7,630 nt of DNA from an uncultured Ellagibacter sp. (GCF_934617235.1 NZ_CAKTTZ010000067.1:1-7630), one strand, 5' to 3'. Shown: positions 1 through 6,298, counted from the first letter of the stretch. Notes: generated by a model from the letters alone, not told the origin. Translations and numbers: made by a program.

Positions 1-333
1 GCCGCCCGCGCTGATTCACTTGCGGTTGCAGCTGGCGGCTTGCGCGCTAAAGGGCGATTGAGTTTCAAAACGGGCGTTTTCGGGGCAATCGAGCGTCCAA
101 AGGCGGCCCGCCGCGTCCTTTGGGGCAAAAACGAAAACTCAACGCCCTGAGTTTGAAAATGGTTTTTGAGGTTGTCTCAGCTTTTGTCCCCGAAGCCGAC
201 GAAACACGACATGGTGTGACTTGGCGGCACGCGTTCTGTGCCGATGCCGAAAACTGGGTGCAACTGGAATGGCACTACGGTAAACGAGCGTGAAAGAGTG
301 GGAGTAGGAAATTCCTTAGTTATAGGGGTATAA
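1..333 (+). repeat. Diverged long direct repeat, copy A (no gene in 1-390)
   Basis: This stretch holds no convincing gene but is collinear with 1925-2248. Shared anchors in the same order are GATTCACTT (13/1937), CAAAAACGAAA (126/2038), TTGTCTCA (172/2095), TTGGCGG (221/2132), a 55-bp block 252-306 versus 2163-2217 with 45 identities and no gap, and TATAG-N3-TATAA (321/2236). Anchor offsets drift only between 1911 and 1924. It also contains local hairpins: CCAAAGG/CCTTTGG (97-103/117-123) with CGGC/GCCG inside, and AAACTCA/TGAGTTT (135-141/148-154). Frame 1 is open from the left edge to a TGA at 148-150 and could be the tail of an upstream gene, but its composition is not persuasive. Copy A probably begins beyond the left edge. 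Confidence 0.6.
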
Positions 334-374
334 ATCGTTTAGGTGATAAAGAATACACCAATAAACCAGTAATT

Positions 375-383
375 TGATATACT
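375..383 (+). promoter_or_regulatory. Extended -10 promoter candidate for the ATPase gene
   Basis: TG-A-TATACT is an extended -10 element with five of six consensus bases. No good -35 is visible about 17 bp upstream, which is acceptable for extended -10 promoters. Transcription would start near 390-391, giving a leader of only about 18 nt before the start codon at 409. The element overlaps the left arm of the inverted repeat at 379-410, so a protein bound there would block the promoter. Confidence 0.4.
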
Positions 384-410
384 GGCTCCAATGAAGATTG
401 GAGCCAGTAT
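379..410. promoter_or_regulatory. Perfect 14-bp inverted repeat over promoter, RBS and start codon
   Basis: Arms 379-392 and 397-410 are exact reverse complements (ATACTGGCTCCAAT / ATTGGAGCCAGTAT) around the loop GAAG. The right arm contains the Shine-Dalgarno-like GGAG (400-403) and the first two bases of the ATG at 409. A third copy of half the motif, CCAGTA (366-371), can pair with TACTGG (380-385), so two alternative stems share the same strand. It could be a DNA operator (the left arm overlaps the -10) or, if transcripts begin upstream of 379, an RNA hairpin hiding the ribosome-binding site. Confidence 0.7.
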
Positions 411-1641
411 GCGTTTGTTCCCCAGAGAAAACTACCTGAATAAGATCCGCGGCTTCTACCATGACGACGGGATGATCAAGGTCATCACCGGCGTCCGCCG
501 CTGCGGCAAGTCCTGCCTCATGCAGTGCATCGCCGAAGAGCTGAGGGCAGAAGGCGTCGATGACGATCACATCGTCTTTTTCGACCTAGACCGATACGGG
601 TACCGATCTGTCAAGGCCCCGGAACAACTCGAGGCCCTCATCGAGCCCCTGCTCGCTATCCCGGGGACGAAGTACCTCTTCATCGACGAGGTGCAAAACG
701 TCGAGGGCTTCGAAGACGTGCTAAACGGGTTCCGCACCGAAGGCGGATTCTCCATCTTCATCACCGGGTCAAACTCTTACCTGCTTTCAGGGGAGCTGGC
801 CACCAAGCTTACCGGGCGCTACATCGAATTCGAGATGCAGACGCTGGATTTCGGCGAGTATTGCCAGATGAAGCGCTTCTTGGGGCTACCCGTGAACTCG
901 AATCCGGTCGCAGAGTTCGATACCTACATCCTCGAGGGCGGCTTCCCGAAGGCGATGGATTACCCCCAGCTCGCCGACAAGCGCGCCTACGTCACTGCGG
1001 TAATCCAGGAGATCTTCGAGAAAGACATCCGCAGGCGCGTGAAGATCAAGAACGTCTCCGTGTTCAACCAGGTGCGCGACTACGTCATCAACAACTTCGG
1101 CGCCACCACGTCGCTTGCGAACATCCAATCGGACCTCGAGAGCAAGCAGGGCGTGAAGGTCAAGCGCGAGACGCTCGCGCGATACCTCCAGATCCTCGAA
1201 GACGCGAAGATCGTCAGCAAGTGCGCCCGCTTCGACCTGAAGTCGCGAAAATCGCTGCGGGGCGAGCAAAAGTACTACCTAGCGGACCTGGGCTTCTACT
1301 TCGCCCTCAACACCGACAACCGCATCAATTACGGGCCCGTCCTTGAGAACATCGTTTATCGCTACGCTCGCGCACAGGGCTGCAAGGTCAGCGTCGGGCG
1401 CATTGGGAAGCTGGAATGCGACTTCATCCTCAGAACCCCCGAGATGGGCTACGCATACGTTCAGGTTGCAATGACCATCATGGCAGACCGGTCCACCGAG
1501 GAGCGTGAATACCGCCCCTTCGAACAGATCAGAGACAACTACCCCAAGTACCTGTTGACGCGAAGCGATCCCATCCAGCTTAGGGACGGTATTATCCATG
1601 CCAACATTCCCGAGTTCATGCAGGAAGGGAGGGCCTTCTAG
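409..1641 (+). CDS. AAA ATPase with C-terminal DUF4143 (nuclease-like) domain
   Basis: A 410-residue protein of the common AAA_14/DUF4143 ATPase family. Walker A is GVRRCGKS (28-35), Walker B is YLFIDE (89-94), and the sensor-1 region is FITGSN (117-122), followed by the family's LSGELATKLTGR stretch and LEGGFP (175-180). A winged-helix-like segment lies at about 207-300. The C-terminal DUF4143 part has the PD-(D/E)XK-like pattern E313 (LENIV), D338 (ECDF) and YVQVA (350-354), with Gln352 where an active nuclease would usually have the ExK lysine, so cleavage may be lost. The start at 409 is preferred over the in-frame ATG at 391 because GGAG lies 5 nt upstream; 391 has no RBS and would add only MKIGAS. 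No membrane segments are seen. Members are often solitary accessory genes of unknown role; a toxin-antitoxin or defence role is speculative. No partner gene follows. Confidence 0.9.
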   Translation: MRLFPRENYLNKIRGFYHDDGMIKVITGVRRCGKSCLMQCIAEELRAEGVDDDHIVFFDLDRYGYRSVKAPEQLEALIEPLLAIPGTKYLFIDEVQNVEGFEDVLNGFRTEGGFSIFITGSNSYLLSGELATKLTGRYIEFEMQTLDFGEYCQMKRFLGLPVNSNPVAEFDTYILEGGFPKAMDYPQLADKRAYVTAVIQEIFEKDIRRRVKIKNVSVFNQVRDYVINNFGATTSLANIQSDLESKQGVKVKRETLARYLQILEDAKIVSKCARFDLKSRKSLRGEQKYYLADLGFYFALNTDNRINYGPVLENIVYRYARAQGCKVSVGRIGKLECDFILRTPEMGYAYVQVAMTIMADRSTEEREYRPFEQIRDNYPKYLLTRSDPIQLRDGIIHANIPEFMQEGRAF

Positions 1642-1785
1642 GAGTGACAAATGCCTCTCTTCGATACCCGCTTGTGTGAGGCCGATCTTGAATGGGCGCC
1701 TTTGCCGTCATTTGCTTTTATGCGCCCGCCGCGACGATTCAACGAGTGTTCTTCCCCTGGTGATGGCAGGGCCGATGGCAAGCGG

Positions 1786-1819
1786 GCGATCTGCCAAAGG
1801 CATACCCTTGGCAGATCGC
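1786..1819. repeat. 12-bp perfect hairpin downstream of the ATPase gene
   Basis: GCGATCTGCCAA (1786-1797) and TTGGCAGATCGC (1808-1819) are exact reverse complements around a 10-nt loop that can add GG/CC after an A-C mismatch. It lies 144 bp after the ATPase stop. Neither strand has a following T-tract, so it is not a standard intrinsic terminator. The rest of 1642-1924 shows no gene I can support. Confidence 0.6.
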
Positions 1820-1845
1820 AAGCGATAGCTGTTCCGGCGGCCGAA

Positions 1846-1940
1846 GATAAAGCCACTGGCGACGATTTTTTCAGTCATCGCTCTCGCATATCTCGTCTGA
1901 CCTGCGGAAACGCGAACCGATAAAGCCGCTGGCTACGATT
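1846..1940 (+). repeat. 22-bp direct repeat pair, 73 bp apart
   Basis: Copies at 1846-1867 and 1919-1940 share GATAAAGCC-N-CTGGC-N-ACGATT, with two mismatches in 22 bases. The second copy runs directly into the start of long repeat copy B, so the motif may be part of that repeat family. Confidence 0.6.
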
Positions 1941-2248
1941 CACTTCGCCAAATAGGCAACAAAGAAGATAATCGTACGTTTACCATTCGTTTCGAATAGC
2001 CTTGAATCCCAAAACCATCCTGTTTTTGTTCCCGGGACAAAAACGAAACTGCGGGCCTTCGGCCGCCCAAAAGTTTCCTGCGTCGTCCCATGTTTTGTCT
2101 CAAACGCTTACGCGAAGTGACGTGGCAGGATTTGGCGGTAAGGCACTCAAAGCTAGTGACCCAACTGGAGTCAACTGGAATGACACCATGGCAAACGAGC
2201 GCCAACGAGTGGGAGTAAAGCGAACAAGTGTTCGCTATAGCGATATAA
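1925..2248 (+). repeat. Diverged long direct repeat, copy B
   Basis: Collinear with 1-333, in the same orientation. The best-conserved block, 2163-2217, matches 252-306 at 45 of 55 positions without gaps. Straight after this block both copies carry a small symmetric hairpin of different sequence: here AGCGAAC-AAGT-GTTCGCT (2219-2236), in copy A AGGA-AAT-TCCT (306-316). TATAG-N3-TATAA follows in both. The + frame through the block is open here and gives the peptide NWNDTMANERQRVGV; in copy A the same frame gives NWNGTTVNERERVGV but is broken upstream by TGA (217-219). The block may be an old coding remnant or a structured intergenic element. Confidence 0.6.
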
Positions 2249-2258
2249 CACAAGGTAG

Positions 2259-2291
2259 CAGGCGCGGTTTCAAGCGAATCCGCGCCTGTTT
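2259..2291 (+). terminator. Possible intrinsic terminator after repeat copy B
   Basis: CAGGCGCGG (2259-2267) pairs exactly with CCGCGCCTG (2280-2288) around a 12-nt loop, followed by TTTGTATAT, a short T-rich run. The strong GC stem with a T-rich 3' side fits a rho-independent terminator reading rightwards. It would end any transcript coming from copy B or from the ATPase gene. The T-run is short, so efficiency is doubtful. Confidence 0.45.
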
Positions 2292-2313
2292 GTATATGGG
2301 GAGCATAGACGCC

Positions 2314-2523
2314 ATGTGCGCATTTGCGGCCGAGCCGTACTCAAACGACGACCTTACGGCATGGGTCCGCAATCGACGGCAGCAGCCCCGAAGCTCCCGA
2401 CGCGTCGACCCACCTGTCGCCCGCCGCGTGGTGTACGCCATCCATCTGATCACGGCAGACGTGAAGAACACGGGCTGCAGCGCGGGGGCGGCGATGCACG
2501 CGGCCAGAATCGACCAGCAGTAG
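2314..2523 (+). CDS. Doubtful small hypothetical protein (69 aa)
   Basis: An ATG with GGGGAG ten bases upstream opens a 69-codon frame ending in TAG. G or C predominates at third positions, especially in its second half (stretch VARRVVYAIHLITADVKN), which is what a gene in this genome would show. I recognise no family, there is no signal peptide or clear membrane helix, and overlapping frames on the other strand are also open (for example 2585-2235, whose first 45 residues are hydrophobic). It may be a small gene, a fragment of a decayed gene on either strand, or chance. Apart from this and the hairpins listed, I see nothing in 2249-2722. Confidence 0.2.
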   Translation: MCAFAAEPYSNDDLTAWVRNRRQQPRSSRRVDPPVARRVVYAIHLITADVKNTGCSAGAAMHAARIDQQ

Positions 2524-2592
2524 TTAACGCTCCGCTTGGCGGTGCCGTCAGCGAAACAGGTTCCCCATGCCAAAAGGGCGATCATGGCAACA

Positions 2593-2666
2593 ATGAAACC
2601 ATGTCGGGCCCTTCCCGTTTTTCCTCAAATCGGGAAGGGCCCGACTGGGAAATCTTCACGTTTCAT
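2593..2666. repeat. Nested inverted repeats with a 15-bp perfect stem
   Basis: The inner arms 2603-2617 and 2631-2645 are perfect reverse complements (GTCGGGCCCTTCCCG and its complement) around a 13-nt loop that can add three A-T pairs after a T-T mismatch. An outer pair, ATGAAAC (2593-2599) and GTTTCAT (2660-2666), encloses it. No T-tract follows on either strand. It lies 57-130 bp beyond the stop of the leftward membrane-protein gene, so it could stop or protect that transcript's 3' end. Confidence 0.65.
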
Positions 2667-2722
2667 GCCAGCGAACAGGGGACGCAGCGTTGTTCGCAGG
2701 TACTTCCTAGCCGATGATGCCG

Positions 2723-3856
2723 CTACGAGTTCGCCTTCCATATCGAGAGCGCAATCTGCGGCCTCGAGTATTCGTCGAATTCCTCCTCCGGCTCGGTGTC
2801 GAAGGAGCAAGCGACGCGAATGCGGGCATCGTTGTTGTATACGCGAACGCCCTCGTAGAACGACCCTTGCAGGAACGCCTCACTGAAATCGCCGGGGATG
2901 GCGCACGCCGCGAGCAACTCGGGGTCGGCAACGGATACGTCTAGGCCGCTGAGCGGGGCATTGAGAGCTTGGAAGTCTTGCTCGGCTCGACTCAGGTTTT
3001 CCTCGAGACTCGCGGCGACATCGACCCCTTCGTAATAATTGATCTCCGTGATCGTCCCGTATTCGTCGAAGGTCAAGTAGACGTAAGCCCCCTCCCAGCT
3101 GAAATCGCCTTCTCGCAGATAGCCTCTCACGTGATAGCCGTAATCTTTGTACTTCTCGTAGGGGTCATCTGTCGAAACGCGTTCGCATACCTGCGACAGC
3201 GCGTTTTCCGTCACCTCAATCTGCTCGGAGGCGAGGGCGATCTTCTCCTGCGTCTCCTGGCTTCCCTGGGCGTATTGCGGAAGGTATATCGCAATAAGAA
3301 TCAGAACGGGCACGATTGTGAATGCGATCAATTGCTTTTTGATGTTCGGAACAGGAACGCCGTAGGCTTCTGCCATCGCCTCGGCATTGTTCGCGCTTTC
3401 CGAAAGCATGCCTGCCGCCGTGCTTACCGCGCCAATCGCCCCAGCGACCTGGGCCGCGTCTCCGAGATTCTGCGCCGCCTTGTTGTCGCTGTTTTGCAGC
3501 ATGCGCCCCACCGCCTGCGTCGCAAGCACGCCGGCAATCTGGGCGGAGCGATCGCTTTGGATCTGCTTGACCGCAAGGCGATTCTGCAGGCCGATCCACT
3601 GTTTTCCGCGCATACCGAACTTCGGGCAAAGCGCGCAGAAGCAAAACACGGCAACACAGAGCGCAATAAGGGCAATCCCGGTATTGATCCCAGTCGGCTG
3701 GAAGCCGTCGTTATGGAAAACCAGGTCATCGATCATTTCCAGCGGCACGATAAGGGCGCACAGCGCAAACGACATGATGAGCGCCCGCAGGGCGATTTTA
3801 GGATATACGCAGTAGCGCTGGATCTGATTCTTCTCTTTTTCGCTAAGTGCTTGCAT
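2723..3856 (-). CDS. Hypothetical protein with three membrane helices
   Basis: A 377-residue protein I do not recognise. The start at 3856 is chosen because AAAGAAAGG lies 6 nt upstream and the N-terminus MQALSEKEKNQ reads naturally. An alternative in-frame ATG at 3940 also has a GGAG and would add 28 residues. Predicted membrane segments are about 21-41, 58-78 and 176-195. Between the second and third is a ~95-residue Ala/Gly/Gln-rich helical stretch (about 95-165, e.g. QVAGAIGAVSTAAGML). After the last helix come a short likely coiled coil (about 198-228) and a ~150-residue acidic, aromatic-rich domain (about 230-377; motifs YHVRGYL, YVYLTFDEYGTITEINYYEG). If the N-terminus is cytoplasmic, this C-terminal domain is outside. 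It is the last of three leftward genes, 152 bp after the DUF454 gene. No signal peptide or catalytic motif is evident. Confidence 0.8.
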   Translation of the reverse strand: MQALSEKEKNQIQRYCVYPKIALRALIMSFALCALIVPLEMIDDLVFHNDGFQPTGINTGIALIALCVAVFCFCALCPKFGMRGKQWIGLQNRLAVKQIQSDRSAQIAGVLATQAVGRMLQNSDNKAAQNLGDAAQVAGAIGAVSTAAGMLSESANNAEAMAEAYGVPVPNIKKQLIAFTIVPVLILIAIYLPQYAQGSQETQEKIALASEQIEVTENALSQVCERVSTDDPYEKYKDYGYHVRGYLREGDFSWEGAYVYLTFDEYGTITEINYYEGVDVAASLEENLSRAEQDFQALNAPLSGLDVSVADPELLAACAIPGDFSEAFLQGSFYEGVRVYNNDARIRVACSFDTEPEEEFDEYSRPQIALSIWKANS

Positions 3857-4008
3857 ATGATGCCTTTCTTTGCCATACACAAACGCGTCTTCCCGCACGT
3901 CATGAGAGCCTCCGACCTGCAGAAGAGTACGCAATCCCATGGAAGCGACTCCTTCGACGCCCGGATTACGCAGGCGACGCCGCATCACTCGGTGGCACGC
4001 GCTTCGCC

Positions 4009-4404
4009 TTACCTTATGCGGTTTTCCGCCGCGGCAGGAGCAGTCGGCACACGGAACCCGATCAGCCAGAGCAGGAACAGCGCCACACAGCCGAGAATCG
4101 CCCACACCAAAGGGCGGGCAACAACAATGGCGCTTACCGCCATAACGACGTACGAGAAGCCCAGGATCGTAATTTTCTTGCGCACGGGAATACCATCCCC
4201 GGCGTTTATCGGCTCCACGTACGCTTTGTAAACCTTTGTTTTCACCAACCAGTCATTTAATCGCTGCGAGCTGCGCGAGAACAGAAACGCGGCGGCGAGC
4301 AGGAGCGGCGTGGTAGGCAGCACTGGCAGAAAAGCGCCCATCACGCCCAGGGCAACGCACAGGCAGCCAACAGAAACGAACACTGCTTTCTTAACGGGGT
4401 TCAT
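4009..4404 (-). CDS. DUF454/YbaN-family small inner-membrane protein
   Basis: A 131-residue integral membrane protein. The family signature is clear: the N-terminal helix (about 7-27) runs into GAFLPVLPTTP (23-33), then a hydrophobic stretch ends in FSRSSQRLNDWL (42-53), with two more helices at about 78-97 and 100-117. Length and order match the YbaN family (DUF454), whose biochemical role is not known. The start at 4404 is chosen because GGAGG lies 7 nt upstream; the same frame extends to an ATG at 4449 without a comparable site. It follows hcp on the same strand after 266 bp, a gap with several hairpins, so co-transcription with hcp is possible but unproven. Confidence 0.9.
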   Translation of the reverse strand: MNPVKKAVFVSVGCLCVALGVMGAFLPVLPTTPLLLAAAFLFSRSSQRLNDWLVKTKVYKAYVEPINAGDGIPVRKKITILGFSYVVMAVSAIVVARPLVWAILGCVALFLLWLIGFRVPTAPAAAENRIR

Positions 4405-4558
4405 GGGCAATCCTCCATCTTCCTCGCGATTCGTCCACCTAAAGTCCAACCGCCATCACAGCACTTTGCCGCGCGAGCAAAAGCCAGCTGCTCGATTCCG
4501 AAATAATCAAGCGCATCCTGGCCAATTACGCCACGACGGCGACCCAGCTTGCAAGCAG

Positions 4559-4624
4559 CCGTGCCGCCGCACGGACGACGAGGGCGATCTCGTCGGTGGA
4601 AGGAAAGTCGCGACGCCGGTCGCG
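4559..4624. repeat. Three consecutive hairpins between hcp and the DUF454 gene
   Basis: Three perfect small inverted repeats sit almost end to end: CCGTGC-CGCC-GCACGG (4559-4574), CGACGAG/CTCGTCG (4576-4582/4589-4595) and CGCGAC-GCCG-GTCGCG (4609-4624). Read leftwards, the one nearest hcp is followed by ACTTTCCTT, a weak terminator-like run. They could end or attenuate the hcp transcript before the DUF454 gene. In GC-rich DNA some of this may be chance. Confidence 0.4.
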
Positions 4625-4670
4625 GTCCCGCCAGCGGACAGATTACGCCCAAAGGGAAACGGCCGCTCGG

Positions 4671-6245
4671 CTAGCCCATAATCTGAGCGAGATCTGCCTC
4701 GGGGGTGGATATGGGGCGAATCCCGTAGTTGTCCACCAGCACCTGCAGCACGCCAGGGCTCACGAAAGCGGGCAGCGTGGGACCCAGGTAAATTCCCTTG
4801 ATGCCCAAGTGCAGCAGCGTGAGCAGGATGCACACCGCCTTCTGCTCGTACCAGGAGAGCACCATGGAAAGCGGCAGGTCGTTCACACCGCAACCAAAGG
4901 CGTCTGCCAGCGCGAGCGCGATCTTGATCGCGCCGTAAGCGTCGTTGCACTGTCCCACATCCAACAGGCGCGGAATGCTACCGATGCTGCCCAGGTCCAG
5001 GTCGTTGAAGCGATACTTTCCGCAGGCCAGGGTCAGGATGACGGAGTCGGAGGGGGCGAGCTTGGCAAAATCGGTGTAGTAGCTGCGCTCCTTGCGCATG
5101 CCGTCGCAGCCCGCCAGCAGGATGAAGCGCTTGATGTCGCCGGACTTTACCGCGTCGATGACGGCAGGCGCGACGCTCATCACGGTGTCGTAGCCGAATC
5201 CGGTGGTGACGCTGGTGCCGCCGTTGATACCGGCAAAGGTTCGATCGGTATCCCAACCGCCAAGCTCCAGCGCCTTTTCAATGAGGGCCGAAAAATCCTT
5301 AACACCGTCTTCGCCCGCCTTGACGGCATGCGCGCCCGGGAAGCTCACAGGGCCGGTGGTGAACACTCGGTCGGCATACGACTCGTCCGGCTTCACCAGG
5401 CAGTTGGTCGTCCACAGAATAGGCGCGGGAAGGTCTTTGAACTCCTTGCGCTGGTTGTGCCATGCGGTACCGTAGTTGCCTTTCAGGTGCGAATACTTTC
5501 GCAGCTCGGGATAGGCGTTGGCGGGGAGCATCTCGCCGTGGGTGTACACGTTCACGCCGCAGCCCTCGGTTTGCTCCAAAAGCTGCTTGAGGTCGTGCAG
5601 GTCGTGGCCGGTAACGACGATGAAGGGACCCGCTTCAACCGTAAGCTCAACCGTCGCAGGCTCGGGCTTGCCGTAGGCGGAGATATTCGCATCCTCCAAG
5701 GCGGCCATGGCGGTCAAGTTGACCTCACCGCACTTGAGAACCAAAGGCAGCAGCTCGTCCATGTCCAAATCGGAGCCGACAGCCCGCATGCCCTCGTAGA
5801 GGAACGCCGTCACAGCAGGGTCCGACTTCCCCAGCACCTTCGCATGATAGGCGTACGCCGCCACGCCGCGCATGCCAAAAAGCAACAAGCTCTTCAAGCT
5901 GCGGATATCTTCCTGCGCATGCCACAGCTCATCCATGTCAAACGAGTGGAATTCGCCCAGGGCGATAGCCTTCGCGCGAACGCGGCGCTCGAGAGCGGCG
6001 ATGGCCTCGGGGTCGAAGCTGACGTTGCTCACGCAGGCGAACATGCCCTCCAGCATAAGCCCGTCGGATTCGGCATCCCCCCTTCCGCCATTCTCGGCTC
6101 GGGCCAAGGCGACCAATGCCCCGGTCAACTCATCTTGCAACCGAGCCACGTCGGCGGTCTTACCGCACACGCCGGCGGCACCGGTGCAGGCAGTGCATCC
6201 CGCCGTCTGTTCGCACTGAAAGCAAAACATGTTCTCGTCAGTCAT
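4671..6245 (-). CDS. hcp: Hydroxylamine reductase (hybrid-cluster protein, prismane)
   Basis: A 524-residue cytoplasmic iron-sulfur enzyme; the family reduces hydroxylamine to ammonia in vitro and acts on NO in vivo. The N-terminal cluster motif is C8-x2-C11-x8-C20-x6-C27 in MFCFQCEQTAGC...GVCGK, the closely spaced type of strict anaerobes that usually holds a 4Fe-4S cluster; C17 is an extra cysteine. All expected hybrid-cluster ligands are present: H214 (GHD), E238 (HGEML), C282 (TTNC), C380 (AGCDG), C408 (LACGKYRF), C433 (GQCNDA), E467 and K469 (YEQKAV). The length is close to that of class I members from anaerobes. The start at 6245 has GAGGAG upstream with good spacing; the frame extends to 6311, but that would run through the promoter region. 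It diverges from a Crp/Fnr regulator 95 bp away, the usual arrangement for HcpR-type control. Confidence 0.97.
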   Translation of the reverse strand: MTDENMFCFQCEQTAGCTACTGAAGVCGKTADVARLQDELTGALVALARAENGGRGDAESDGLMLEGMFACVSNVSFDPEAIAALERRVRAKAIALGEFHSFDMDELWHAQEDIRSLKSLLLFGMRGVAAYAYHAKVLGKSDPAVTAFLYEGMRAVGSDLDMDELLPLVLKCGEVNLTAMAALEDANISAYGKPEPATVELTVEAGPFIVVTGHDLHDLKQLLEQTEGCGVNVYTHGEMLPANAYPELRKYSHLKGNYGTAWHNQRKEFKDLPAPILWTTNCLVKPDESYADRVFTTGPVSFPGAHAVKAGEDGVKDFSALIEKALELGGWDTDRTFAGINGGTSVTTGFGYDTVMSVAPAVIDAVKSGDIKRFILLAGCDGMRKERSYYTDFAKLAPSDSVILTLACGKYRFNDLDLGSIGSIPRLLDVGQCNDAYGAIKIALALADAFGCGVNDLPLSMVLSWYEQKAVCILLTLLHLGIKGIYLGPTLPAFVSPGVLQVLVDNYGIRPISTPEADLAQIMG

Positions 6246-6287
6246 TTCGCGCTCCTCTATTTGGGGGTGTCTTCTCGAAACAACTGC

Positions 6288-6293
6288 ACTATA
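6288..6293 (-). promoter_or_regulatory. Candidate -10 element of hcp
   Basis: Read leftwards this is TATAGT, five of six matches to TATAAT. It predicts a start near 6281 and a ~35-nt leader. No -35 resembling TTGACA lies 17 bp upstream, which is usual for an activator-dependent promoter. On the other strand the overlapping bases 6290-6295 read TATACT and could serve the regulator gene. Confidence 0.45.
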
Positions 6294-6298
6294 CTGTG

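Noticed and set aside
391..408. Upstream ATG at 391 as start of the ATPase
   Set aside because: It has no ribosome-binding site and adds only six residues; the ATG at 409 has GGAG at good spacing and begins with the usual family N-terminus.
1651..1923. 90-codon + ORF right after the ATPase, with GGAG upstream
   Set aside because: The RBS is good, but the translation resembles no protein, runs through the 12-bp palindrome and one 22-bp repeat copy, and has low-complexity composition.
2235..2585. 116-codon leftward ORF with hydrophobic N-terminal half
   Set aside because: There is no ribosome-binding site, it overlaps the terminator-like hairpin, and only the first 45 residues look membrane-like; at most it is a decayed fragment.
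3857..4105. N-terminal extension of the membrane protein to 460 residues
   Set aside because: The extension overlaps the end of the DUF454 gene and has an Arg/Cys-rich composition; a good RBS sits before 3856.
2969..4231. 420-codon + ORF
   Set aside because: It lies opposite the membrane-protein and DUF454 genes, whose start sites and motifs are convincing; it is a GC-driven shadow.
4440..4670. Coding-like stretch (LLDSEIIKRILANYATTATQLASS) on the + strand between hcp and DUF454
   Set aside because: It has no start codon with an RBS nearby, merges into the antisense shadow of hcp, and turns into low-complexity Arg/Ser.
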